From: Lichenostomus cassidix
Lineage: Eukaryota > Chordata > Aves > Passeriformes > Meliphagidae
Assembly: GCA_008360975.2 (NCBI GenBank)
Contig: CM039210.1
Span: 23,645,007 to 23,709,006 of the forward strand
DNA length: 64,000 bases
Direction: 5' to 3'
Position numbers and translations under genes: made by a program. This document shows, in pieces, positions 1 to 9,502 of the stretch; position 1 is the first letter of the stretch; each line of letters opens with the position of its first letter. The notes beneath the pieces are model-generated. The model saw only the letters and a program-made list of their open reading frames with translations. It did no database searches and was not told where the DNA came from.

Positions 1-400
1 TCTTGTCTCATGTTCAGGTACACCCAGCTTTTGTCTGGTGAGTATATTCTTAAACATTCAAGGTTATTAAAGAAATTAAAACAATACAACTTAAGCAATA
101 ATAAATATGTTTTCCACTAAGAGCTATGATAGCGGTTCCACTTTTGGCCACTAGGGTAAAATTCAGCACTATATTCACCGCTGTCAGATGGGGGCAGTGT
201 AGGAGTGGTTTGCAAGACTGTTTCAAAGCAGAGTCAAACCTACAGAGGTAAGAGTGTCACTCTGTAAAAGGTTTTAGAACAGGGACTGGAAAATCAGTCA
301 CTGAGTTCTGAAATAGTAGGTTTTGCATTAGCATGCCTGCTTTTAGGGGCAATTGTTTGTAATGGTTAGATGTTTTAGAGGTTTATTATAATTTATTTAT
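1..400. other. Unassigned left edge
   Basis: AT-rich sequence without a convincing reading frame, LTR end or RNA gene. It may be host DNA or the decayed left part of repeat X; similarity to the second X copy is too weak here to fix a boundary. Confidence 0.4.
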
Positions 401-1042
401 TAAGTTGACCAGAGTGTTTTGTTATGTTTGTGTGGTGGTTTTGCTTAGCTCAGAGCATCAGCAAAGTATCTTTAACATCTAAGAGAAATTTAACCCCTTC
501 AAAAGCTATTGTGGTAGGCCTAAAGAAGTGTCTGAGGGATGGGGAGAGGCACAAAGATGGCTCCTATGTGTCCTGCGTGAAGGTTCTGGAAGTTTTTCAC
601 CAAGTCCAGCAGAGCTAATCTCTGATGGCTCTGAAGGTGATGGACATGCTGCCGGCTAAGCCTGGGCCAATTAGAGATGTTAGTTACGCCTCTGTGAAAA
701 CATATTTTAAAAAAATTCAAAACAAAGCAGGCGGGCACTTCTTTTTAGCTAGAGGAGAAGGAGGAGGTGAAAATATGTGAAGGGAGAACAACATGGAGAC
801 ACCAAGGTCAGTGGAGAAGGTGGGGCAGGAGATGCTCCAGGCGCCAGAGCTGAAAACACTCTGCTAGCTGTGGTGAAGACCATGGGGGGAGCAGGTGGTC
901 CCCCTGCAACCCATGGACTCCACAAGGATGCAGAAATCCACCCACGGCCCGTGGGGAAGTGCCCACGCCAGAAGAGCAAGTGAATGCCTGGAGGAAGCTG
1001 TGATCCAGTGGGAGTCTCATATAAAGAGTTAAAGTTGCAAAG
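401..1042 (+). repeat. Repeat X, copy 1, part 1
   Basis: This stretch matches about 62,285-62,905 over several hundred bases, for example around the shared words AACATCTA and CAAAGATGGCTCCT, with scattered substitutions and small indels. X is a dispersed repeat that I cannot assign to a family. It is interrupted after 1,042 by ERV-A, whose 6-bp target duplication GCAAAG occupies 1,037-1,042, and resumes at 25,339. Only short broken frames are present, so no protein is called. Confidence 0.7.
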
Positions 1043-1556
1043 CGCTGCTTTGCCCTCCGAAAAGCTGCCAATCGCCGAAAGCAGCAACAAAAGGCGGTCG
1101 GTCACGCTGAACAGGGACCGGGCGCGCCGCGGCTGTGACACACACGGGCGGGTCCCACGTCCAGGGGAATGGTAGAGCATTGGGAAAGCAGTAGAAACAA
1201 AAGAGGCGTAGGCTTCTGTGCTTGGGATTCCAGCAGGTTTATTGTAGGATTGCAGGGGAGGCAGGCAGGGCGGAGAACGGGAGTCGGCATCGAGGCAGCG
1301 GGATTCTGGAACGCAAAAGCCCCGAACTAGAGCCTGCACAGCGTTAAAAAGGGGGGGAAGACGGGGCGTGTCCAGCCCCGGAGGGCCAACCAGGGAAGGT
1401 CCGAGGGAGAAGGACAGGGGTACACACTAATGACCATATTGCAAGGGAGGGTACAGAGTTTTGAACCAATGGAATGTTTTGTGGGGGAACATTCTGGAAC
1501 ATAAATCATAAATTGGATAAAGGCAGGGAGTTATACGGGGCCAATCCACTGCAGCA
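1043..1556 (-). repeat. ERV-A 3' LTR
   Basis: 514 bp. Read on the minus strand it starts TGCTGCAGTGG at 1,556 and ends near GGGCAAAGCAGC at 1,043, where the terminal base is G instead of the A seen in the 5' copy. A minus-strand AATAAA lies near 1,235-1,245. It pairs with 8,053-8,513 plus 25,285-25,338 (515 bp). Short frames inside it are not genes. Confidence 0.88.
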
Positions 1557-1570
1557 ATTCCCCTTTTCCT
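1557..1570 (-). promoter_or_regulatory. ERV-A polypurine tract
   Basis: On the minus strand a purine run (AGGAAAAGGGGAAT) directly abuts the start of the 3' LTR, the expected place for the plus-strand primer of reverse transcription. It fixes the LTR start at 1,556. Confidence 0.75.
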
Positions 1571-1661
1571 GTTTACAAAAAACGAAAAAATGGGAACGCA
1601 ATGTAAGGAGTATGGGAGAAAAAGGGATCTCTGTATAGGGAGGGAATGAAAAAGTTACATG

Positions 1662-2828
1662 TTAGGGTTCATCAAACAAAAGATTCAGGGAGATGCAGGA
1701 CACACTCGGACTGAGGGGAATTTCTGTGGAAAATAAATCTGCCTGTAGAATACCTATCCAGGAATCTGGGTTAATCTCTGATTTTTGATCTGACCTTTTC
1801 TTTTTTCTTCTCTTCCACGCCACAGTGGAGAGGGTCTTCCAATCTGGTAAATAGTCTTTTTTGGCAAAATGTACCTGCTTTCCTGGAAGGTCTGAAGTGT
1901 GTGGTTTCACCCATTTGCTGGGTATCCACCGGGGGCCTGCAGGAGTGGATACACAGGCATATCCTCTACCCCAGGTTACCAAAGGGAAGGGGCCTCTGAC
2001 TTGGGATTCTGGGTCTTTGATCAGCACTGGTGGCTGCTCCTTTAATTTTGCCCTGGTATCATTGGCAAAATGCCGGAATACGGGGGGAACAGGCTCAGCA
2101 AAGGAGTTATTTAAAAAACTGATGGTGAATAGAGCCATGCAGAGACACACAACAGGCGAATTGATCTCTGCTCCTCCCTGCTGCTGGGAAAGGACTCTTT
2201 TGATGGTTTGGTGGGCTCATTCTACAATTGATTGTCCTGTGGGTGAATGAGGGATCCCAGTGGAGTGCCCAATTCCCCATTTCTTAAAGAATTCTCTTCA
2301 TTGTTTTGAAATATAAGCAGGGCCGTTGTCTGTTTTAATTTCTGCTGGCACACCTAGGGTCGAGAAGGCTAAAAGGAAGTGCTTGATGACATCCGTTGCC
2401 CTCTCCCCTGAATGTGCTGAGGCATACATGGCTCCTGAAAACGTGTCAAAAGAGACATGACCATATTTTTGTCTACCAAATTCTGGAACATGGGTTACAT
2501 CTGTCTGCCAAAGTTGGCAGCTGTGTAACCCTCTGGGGTTAACTCCCTGGTTGCAGGAGGGAACCTGGTATTTACAGCATGAAGGGCAGGTGCTAACAAT
2601 GGCTTTGGCTTCCTCTTTGGTCAGCCGAAACATTCGCACAAGGGCCGAGGTGTTTTGATGGTAAAGCTGATGGCTCAGCTTAGCCTGTGTGAATGTGTCC
2701 GGGACTGATGGTTTCATGACAGTGGCAGCCAAAGCGTCTGCTCTTTTATTGCCCTTGGCAATCGGGCCTGGCAGGTTGGTGTGAGACCTCACATGCATCA
2801 CAAAGTATAGTTGCTCCCAGTGGGATAG
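1662..2828 (-). pseudogene. pol: ERV-A pol: end of RNase H and integrase, broken
   Basis: Integrase inserts viral DNA into the host genome. The frame 2,298-2,828 holds the end of RNase H (HVRSHTNLPG, then NKRADALAAT), the zinc-binding region with CPSCCKYQ, and the catalytic core with QTDVTHVPEF and KTDNGPAY. The frame 1,662-2,150 carries the C-terminal DNA-binding domain, recognisable by WGRGYACVST and WIPSKWVKP, as in alpha- and betaretroviruses. The two parts are in different frames with a break near 2,150-2,300. Upstream pol is cut by the solo LTR at 2,829-3,090. No env follows before the polypurine tract. Confidence 0.85.
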
Positions 2829-3090
2829 TGTGGCTAGCACAGTTTTTCCCATGGGAAGTTTTCTTGTGTTTTTGTAAATAAAGATAAAGTTTGGATGTTT
2901 TGGAACAGTGTCCCAGAACTTGGGCAGTGCAAGCCTGGCCAATCAGGCCTGGGGGAAGGCTTCTGACTGACCAATCTGGGTGACTTTTGAGAACTCTATA
3001 AATGTGATGAAATCAAAACAATAAAGGCCATTCCTTCTTGCCACTGAGAACCGATGCATTCATTACTCTGCTAGCTGCTCAACAGCGACA
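2829..3090 (+). repeat. Solo LTR, family LTR-I
   Basis: 262 bp starting TGTGGCTAGCACAG and ending CAACAGCGACA, flanked by the 6-bp duplication GGATAG at 2,823-2,828 and 3,091-3,096. It has a TATA box (CTATAAATG) and AATAAA about 20 bp apart. It is the same family as the 5' LTR of ERV-I (55,624-55,878) and the solo copies at 36,686 and 63,545. It interrupts the RNase H region of ERV-A. Confidence 0.93.
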
Positions 3091-3096
3091 GGATAG

Positions 3097-4029
3097 AACT
3101 TCTATGAGTTCTGAAAGCAATTAGAATAATTTTAAATTGGATACTCCTTTTAGTACTGAATTCTCTGCTCTAGATACGATTCCAGCAACATAGGCTGAAT
3201 CTGTGATTAAATTCAGGGGCTCCGGGAACCTTTTGAAGGCTCTGACAACTGCTGCCAGCTCCGCAAGTTGAGGAGATCTGGAGACCTCCTTGACATCAGC
3301 ATCCCACTGCTGTGTTTTGGGATCTCTCCACGTTACCATGGACTTGTGAGAAGACCCGGAGCCATCTGTGAAAACTGTCAGGGCTCCCTTAATAGGGGTG
3401 TCTGCTAATTTGGTTTTTTGGATTAATTTAAAATTGGTATTGAACAATTTGTGTTTTCCGTGACTAATTTGAATTTTTCCGGAGTATCCCTCTAGAGCAA
3501 ATTGTAAATTTTCACTGAATTGCATTAGGTGTTCTAAATAATCGGTTGTGAATGGTGCCTGAATGCATGCAAAATCCTGGCCTGCCAGGGCACAAAGCCG
3601 AGACCTGGCTTTCTTAATTACCCTTGATACAAACTCTTGTAATGTTGTTAGAGTTTTGGAAACCTGGTGAGGCAGAAAGACCCACTCGATGATCAGTGGT
3701 GGATCCTTCAGCTCACTGTCCCACTGATAGAACAGTCCGTGTATGTATTGTTTTTCCCCCAAGATGATGAGCTGGTATGGGAGTTGTGGATTGACTCTGT
3801 GTGCCTGTCTCTGGGTCATGGCATCTTGTATACGTACGATGCATTCTCGGGCCTCTGGTGTCAGGGAACGGGGAGTCCAAATCCTCGCTGCCGCGCAGTA
3901 GGTTGAACGTGGGGCTAGGTCTTCCGATGAGATCCCCAGCAGTGGGCTAACCCAGTTAATGGACCCGCAGAGTTGATGGAGTTCCCGCAGGGTCCCTGGA
4001 TTGTCCTGGATGGAAAGCTGCTGGGGCAA
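3097..4029 (-). pseudogene. pol: ERV-A pol: RT connection and RNase H
   Basis: A 302-codon minus-strand frame starts in the RT thumb/connection (LRELHQLCGSINWV; PLLGISSEDLAP) and runs into RNase H, with the first catalytic aspartate in VFTDGSGSSHK and a later one in LITDSAYVAGI. RNase H removes the RNA strand during reverse transcription. The frame ends near the solo LTR at 2,829-3,090, which separates it from the rest of RNase H. The product would be truncated. Confidence 0.85.
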
Positions 4030-4080
4030 GATAGTTTGTTCCCTGATTACCAGGCCAAGGTACTTAGCAGGGCAGGAGCA

Positions 4081-4830
4081 CTATATTTTCTCCAGATGTA
4101 TCTGGAACCCTGCTTCTTGGAGAACTCGAAAAGTTAGTGATAGAGTAACATTTAAACGTTCATCATCAGGCGCACAAATGAGGATGTAGTCCATATAATG
4201 GTACAGCATCACTCCTGGGGATTGCTGGCGGACTGGGGTGAGAACCTTGGCTACGTACCATTGGCAGATGGCGGGGCTGTTTTTCATGCCTTGCGGCAGA
4301 ACTGTCCAATGGTACCTGCACATTGGGGCTTCACGGTTTAAAGATGACACTGAAAAGGCAAATCTAGGGGCGTCTTCAGGATGAATGGGGATGTGGAAGA
4401 AGCAATCCTTGATGTCTATTACTGCTAGCTTCCACTCCTGGGGGAGCATGGTCGCTGATGGCATCCCGGGCTGCAGAGGCCCCATGTCCTCAATAACCTC
4501 ATTGATTTTACGGAGGTTGTGGAGGAGCCTCCACTCATTTTTATTAGGTTTTCAGAGGACAAAAACGGGGGAGTTCCAAGGGCTATTAGTTGGTATAATA
4601 TGGCCTTTGGCAAGCTGATCCTCTACAAGGGACTCAAGAGCCCTTAATTTGTCATTTGAAAGGGGCCACTGATCTACCCACACGGGTGTTTCACTAAGCC
4701 AATTTAAGCGTGGGGTAGTGCGCTCATCAGTGGCCACAGCTAAAATCCCGACTCCAGAGATGGGATATGAATTTGAGTCCCCCATTGAGACAAGGTGTCT
4801 CGGCCCCAAAGGTTGAATGAAGCATCCATT
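4081..4830 (-). pseudogene. pol: ERV-A pol: reverse transcriptase fingers/palm, broken
   Basis: RT copies viral RNA into DNA. The minus-strand frame 4,552-4,809 carries the RT N-terminus (VEDQLAKGHIIPTNSPWNSP). The frame 4,081-4,485 carries the palm with VIDIKDCFFHIPIHPED, TVLPQGMKNSP and the active-site box. That box reads YMDY (about 4,186-4,197) rather than YMDD, so the second catalytic aspartate is lost. A frame change separates the pieces near 4,490-4,560. This RT cannot be active. Confidence 0.87.
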
Positions 4831-5109
4831 ACCAGCGGCCGGACTTGGGCTGGTGTGCCATCAGGACTTATGATGACGATGCTCTCTGCACTTTGTTGTG
4901 CAGAAGAATGTCCCCCCCACCCCACTGATGGATTGTGTGGTGTTTTGCAAGGGCCAATGTGAGGGCCACACGCTCTTAGAAATGATAGTAACATCTGCCC
5001 CCGTATCGATTAGCCCCCTTACTGATGTAGATGTGCCCTGGTTTGATAACACGCAAGTGGCATAAGGCCTCTGTGAATTAACTTGCTCAGTCCACCAGGC
5101 CTGTAACAA
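4831..5109 (-). pseudogene. pro: ERV-A protease
   Basis: Retroviral aspartic protease, which cleaves Gag and Gag-Pol. The active site is seen as LIDTGADVTII in the minus-strand frame 4,861-5,109. A second frame overlapping it (4,740-4,994) carries what looks like the C-terminal part (NLWGRDTLSQWG), so at least one frameshift lies within the domain. No dUTPase-like segment is visible here, unlike ERV-I. Confidence 0.75.
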
Positions 5110-5219
5110 ATTAGAAGTGTCCAGTCTATCGTCCTGTAGTGATGTCGTTACTGTGAGCTGGTTTGATGAGGCAGCGACGCTACTTGTGTCTACTCGCGAC
5201 GCCCCTCCGGGCTCTTCAA

Positions 5220-5796
5220 TCAGTTATTTGGCTGGGTTCCTGCGGTGTGAGGTGGAATCCAAGCCGGTTGAGCAGGAGGTGGCGGCGCTAGGAATGCGCA
5301 GGCAGGAGGTGGTGGCTGCTGCGCTGGTCCTGGCTGGTAGGCTTGATTGGTATATGTCGGATATGATGGCGTCTGTTCTGCAGGCACATAACTCACAGAA
5401 CTGTCATTAGTAGATAGTGGGAACACAGGGCAAAATCTGGCAATGTGACCAGGTTGCTTACACCGGTAACAGACAATAGGGGTGGCAGGAGGTTTAGGTG
5501 GCTTTCTCTGGTTCACAGGGAAAGCTTTAGAGGTTCCCGGAGAAGGTTTGGAAAGGGTATTTGAATTTAGGTCTACCGGTACTCGCATGCAGGCGTTGAT
5601 GAGCTGGTTAATGGTGAGTGGAGGATTAGGAGGAAGAACGCTGATAATTTGTTTACAAAGATCGTTTGCGTTAAGCATAGCGCTTTTTAACAAAACTTGC
5701 TCCTGAGTCTTCTCTCCCATGAATTGTCTTTCAATGGCGATAGTAAGCCGATCAATAAAATCAATGAATGTCTCATTAGTGTATTGTGTGATGGAG
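5220..5796 (-). pseudogene. gag: ERV-A gag: capsid C-terminus and nucleocapsid
   Basis: The frame on the minus strand contains the end of the major homology region and C-terminal capsid domain (ETFIDFIDRLTIAIERQ), followed by one clear CCHC zinc knuckle, CYRCKQPGHIARFC, which would bind genomic RNA. A Pro/Gln-rich tail follows and ends in a stop at 5,220. The frame is cut at its start by the solo LTR 5,797-6,140; the first codons given by a naive translation come from that LTR. A class II capsid is the best assignment. Confidence 0.85.
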
Positions 5797-6140
5797 TGAC
5801 CTAACGACGAGAGGGAACTCACGGCAGTCTCAATATGAGATATAGAGTAAGCTCCATTTTATTTCACCAAACGAGAGACTTATATACTGTTACAGATGTC
5901 ACTAATTATAGTTACACACGTATCTGCAGTTTGTTCTCACACATTCAGGGATCCTCCTGGTGACTCCCTTATTCTTTTTCATAACACTTCTGACTCCCTA
6001 TTCTTTCCCATGACATTCTTCTCACAGAACATTCTCAGAAAAAGCTTGTTAGGATTCTAATAAAGGCCTGAGTATGCTGAGGCCCTGCTCAGGTGTGTTC
6101 AGTTAGCATAAGTTTTGCTGGAAAACTGCGTTTTCCAACA
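5797..6140 (-). repeat. Solo LTR, family LTR-K
   Basis: 344 bp, plus-strand ends TGACCTAACG and TTTTCCAACA, flanked by the 6-bp duplication ATGGAG at 5,791-5,796 and 6,141-6,146. Read on the minus strand it matches the solo LTR at 38,316-38,686, sharing an AGCAARACTT start region, TATA, AATAAA and an ATTGAGACTGCCG end region. It splits the capsid of ERV-A. The duplicated bases prove insertion into an existing ERV-A. Confidence 0.92.
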
Positions 6141-6640
6141 ATGGAGGTGTAAGGTAGAAATGATGCAGAAGTAGTGGGGACAAGCTTTAGGGCTTGCTCT
6201 GCAGCTTTGGCTAAATCTGATAACACAGAGGAGGATAAAGCACCTATTTCATCAAGGGGCTTTTTACAGCTTCCTTCCCCACACAAGCAGTCAAGCGTCA
6301 AGTTTTGACACTCAGGGTTCCTCTTGTATAGGCCAATTAGAGCTTGAGCTCTCTCCTTCCAGACTTCTTCCCACATCCTATATTGGGCACTTGTCAATAC
6401 ACTCTTTATAATTGCTTTGATATCTTGGGGGCATTTTACCTCGGGTGCTAACATGGTTTGTAAAAAAGACTGAAAATATGAGGAATCTTTCCCATGTTCT
6501 TTCGCTGCTTTGCACAACTCTTTCATCTGGCTGAATGGAATTTCCTGCCAGCTCACAGCATTCGGTTGGCTAGGGTAATTATGCTGTGGGGGAGGGCTGG
6601 TGCCCTCCTGGCCATGATGTGCTGGCTCAGCAAATACACT
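6141..6640 (-). pseudogene. gag: ERV-A gag: capsid N-terminal domain
   Basis: Minus-strand frame with a class II capsid N-terminal domain: AVSWQEIPFSQMKELCKAAK, then a region of helices including AIIKSVLTSAQYRMWEEVW. Capsid forms the viral core. The frame runs from the matrix/p10-like region on the right to the LTR-K insertion on the left. Its C-terminal half lies beyond that insertion at 5,220-5,796. No start codon context is visible because the upstream gag is frameshifted. Confidence 0.8.
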
Positions 6641-7285
6641 CACGCCCCCCTGCAGCATCACTTTCGGCCCCGGTAGGTGACACAGTGTGGGAACCTGAGC
6701 CTGGGAACTCAGGGGTGGGGTTTTCCCTTGCTGCCGCCCCACCCTCTGATGTAATAGGGGCGGGGAATGACGACACGGAGGGAGGAGGGTTTGGGGGCGG
6801 TGCTGAGGTGATGGAAGGGCTCATAGCGGGAAAGCGAAAAGGATTATGGGGAGAAGGAGCTGCCCCGGGGGGTTCTGCGCCACCATTTTGTGGGCAGGTC
6901 GGGTCAGTGATAACATGCCAGGAGCTATTTGGAGTTGACACACAGTCGGCGCCATGTTTGTCCAGTCCGGTAAAGGGAGAAGGGGAGGAGAAAGAGAGTG
7001 AGGTGGAGGGGTTTAGGTTAGATGAATGAGCAGGGTGCCCAGTCCCGCTCAGATGAGGGGAGGAGGGGGACAAGGAAGCGCCCTGGAGCTGGTGGCAGCC
7101 AGGCGTCTGGTGACGGGATGCAGTTTCTTGTTCCCCTCTAAAAGGGTTAGAGGGATGAAGAGACTGAGGGGAAGGAAAGTCTGAAGGGGAATGCGGGGGA
7201 TCCAAGGAAGGGGGAGAAACTGAAGCAGGGGGTTAATATACACCTCCGTCTGAGGATCAGGCAGCCAGGAATTTCCACAACCCAT
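6627..7285 (-). pseudogene. gag: ERV-A gag: Pro/Ser-rich matrix-to-capsid region
   Basis: Two overlapping minus-strand frames (6,627-7,205 and 7,049-7,285) are rich in Pro, Ser and Thr, as in the p10/p12 linker between matrix and capsid of class II Gag. I see no reliable matrix signature and no clean start codon. The region is placed as gag by its position between the 5' leader and the capsid domain. At least one frameshift is needed to reach the capsid frame. Confidence 0.5.
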
Positions 7286-8052
7286 GCTGGCTAACTCTCA
7301 GAGTTCTACACCTGCCGCTCCAAAAAATGAAGAAATTAAAACAGAAGGGGCTGGGGAACAGCGGGCCCTGTCTCAACTTTTTGGTCCCTAAGGGCCACCC
7401 GTGGATTACTACACTCTCAGAGGACCGGCGGGGCAAACCACCTCCTCACCCCGGTGCCGAGACACTTACCCTAAACCCGACAGCTTCCCTGCAGCTGTCT
7501 CCCATGGGCTGATGGCTGATCTCCGCTCTTTCGGTACAGCACAGATGTCACACTGCTCCAGCAGCAACAAAGTTCGGCTAACAGCAGGTATTCCCAAACG
7601 CTAACGGGGACTTTTTCCAAAAGTCTCTCCCGGGTTCCCTTGTAACACTACACCTGCCCACAAAACGTCTGCTTCACGGCAGAGATGGTATCGCAGTGGT
7701 TGCAGCACCAGGGCAGCGTGGGCTGTCTTCGGCGCTGAGCTCAGAATGGCGCTCGGTGTTTTTCGCTAAGATGGTGGCAGCGCAAAGCGTGGCTCTAGTG
7801 GAAGCGCGGCGCGCGGAGCGGGGAGGAGGGAGAAGCGCTTCTTGCCGGCAGCGCGGTTTCTCTTGAGAGTGCGGTTGGCCGGCAACTTGGCTCCATGGGT
7901 AGCAAGGCAGCGGGAGCGGCTACCGCGTGGAGGGGTCTGCGCTGCTGTTTCTGCGGTGGCGATGACTTGTCGGCATGGCGAGGCTGCAAGGGACAGGTCA
8001 CACCGGCTCAGGGGTGTTCAGCAAGTCTTAAATGCCGGCATTGTCCGCCATT
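7286..8052 (-). other. ERV-A 5' leader / matrix remnant
   Basis: GC-rich sequence between gag and the 5' LTR. The minus-strand bases next to the LTR read AATGGCGGACAATGCC, which do not match any tRNA 3' end that I know, so no primer-binding site is called. Part of the matrix coding sequence may be here but is too decayed to show. Confidence 0.45.
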
Positions 8053-8513
8053 TGCTGCTTTGCCCTCCGAAAAGCTGCCGATCGCCGAAAGCAGCAACAA
8101 AAGGCAGTCGGTCACGCTGAACACGGACTGGGCGCGCCGTGGCTGTGACGCACATGGGTGGGTGCCGCGTCCAGGGAAATGGTAGTGCGTTGTGAAAGCG
8201 GTAGAAACGAAAGAGGCATAGGCTTCTGCACTTGGGATTCCAGCAGGTTTATTGTAGGATCGCAGGGGAGGCAGGCAGGGCGGAGAACAGGGGTCGGTAT
8301 TGAGGCGGCGGGATTCCGGAATGCAAAAGCCCCGAACTAGAGCCTGCACAGCGTTAAAAAGGGGGGGAAGACGGGGCGTGTCCAGGCCTGGAGAGCCAAC
8401 CAGGAAAGGTCTGAGGGAGAAGGACAGGGGTACACACCAATGACCGTATTGCAAGGGAGGGTACAGAGTTTTGAACCAATGGAATGTTTTGCTGGGGGAA
8501 CATTCTGGAACAT
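8053..8513 (-). repeat. ERV-A 5' LTR, left piece
   Basis: Matches 1,043-1,502 of the 3' LTR. It stops at 8,513 where ERVL-B begins; the remaining bases of the LTR start are at 25,285-25,338 beyond ERVL-B. The bases AACAT (8,509-8,513) are repeated at 25,280-25,284 as the target duplication of ERVL-B. Confidence 0.92.
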
Positions 8514-9417
8514 TGTCGGGGGTTGAGAATTTCTTCCCATTTCTGTTACCAAGCAACAAATTGTCCGATTTTCAGAGTGATCAAGCCTTTTGTAAAAGAC
8601 AATGGCTAGGTTTTGGGCAGGGCAAAGTAAGGGAGAGCCGACCCTGGGAAGGCTCTCTTGTGGTTCGGACGCTGAGAGTAGAAGCTGCTGGCCCTTTGCT
8701 TTCCAGCTGCTACCAGAAAAAAATCCAACGGTGCCCTGCTTCTCTTCCCTCCTGGCTGGGTGAGCTTTGATTCAACTTTTTTTTTCTCCTCACGGGGAAG
8801 GGCGCGTTTCCCCCCCCCGAGCTGCGTTCCCTTGTAGCTCCTGCCGAGAGAGAGTCCAGCTGCCTCTGCTGCCTGCCCCCGCCCTCTGCCGCGCGAGACA
8901 GCAGCGTCTGCTGTGACTGCGGAGATTCTCGCTGGCCGGAGAGAGAGAGAGAGCGCCCGCTCCTGCTGCCCTGTTCCCTCACTGCCCTGAGCTGTTCCTG
9001 CTGCGCTGCGTGTTTCTCACCCCGTCCGCCATTGCAGTTGCCGGACAGTGACCTGACCCTGCGCCACAGCGCCACCTGCAACCGCTCGGGAGTCATCGCA
9101 CCTGACCTGGCCGGCCAGGAGCTCAACAGCGCCCCTGCTGCTTGCAACCGTGATTACACCACACAAGAGAAAGCTCAGCAGCTCACAAGTTATCTGCTAT
9201 TGGTTTTCTGGTTCTAGTTGTGGTTGCTATTATTGTTATTGTTTGTTTATAGATACTAGTAAAGAACTGATACTCCTTTTTCCCATACCTTTGCCTAAAA
9301 GCCCTTGATTTACAAAATTAAATAATTCGGAAGAAAGAGGGGAAGGAAAATCACATCCTCTGCTCTAAAAGAAGGTTCAGCCTCTCTTGGCAGACACCTG
9401 TCTTTCAAACCAAGACA
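8514..9417 (+). repeat. ERVL-B 5' LTR
   Basis: 904 bp, TGTCGGGGG to ACCAAGACA. The middle is GC-rich and the last 200 bp AT-rich. It aligns without large gaps to 24,376-25,279; the differences are mostly G here and A there. A diverged solo relative is at 33,933-34,831. The antisense frame 8,710-9,147 recurs at 24,572-25,009 because the LTR recurs, and is not called as a gene. Confidence 0.94.
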
Positions 9418-9422
9418 GATCT

Positions 9423-9440
9423 TGGCGCCCAACGTGGGGC
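9423..9440 (+). promoter_or_regulatory. Primer-binding site, tRNA-Lys1,2 type
   Basis: TGGCGCCCAACGTGGGGC lies 5 bases after the LTR end. It is the 18-base complement of the 3' end of tRNA-Lys1,2, as used by foamy viruses and several betaretroviruses. The same site occurs in ERVL-G at 42,338-42,355. Confidence 0.95.
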
Positions 9441-9502
9441 ACGAGGGCATTGGAAGAAAAAGGAATAACAGTTTCTGTGAGACCTATTTTAGTGTGGTGA
9501 AC

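Noticed and set aside
749..1339. Minus-strand frame of 196 codons, repeated near 8,008-8,559
   Set aside because: It lies mostly within the ERV-A LTR and recurs only because the LTR recurs. No domain is visible.
8035..8052. Possible primer-binding site of ERV-A (TGGCGGACAATGCC)
   Set aside because: Begins like a Lys-type site but the following bases match no tRNA end that I know.
8710..9147. 145-codon antisense frame, repeated at 24,572-25,009
   Set aside because: Both are within the ERVL-B LTR pair. Conservation is explained by LTR identity.
1041..9417. ERV-A and ERVL-B as two side-by-side elements
   Set aside because: The missing end of the ERV-A 5' LTR and its target duplication are found beyond ERVL-B at 25,285-25,344, which shows nesting.
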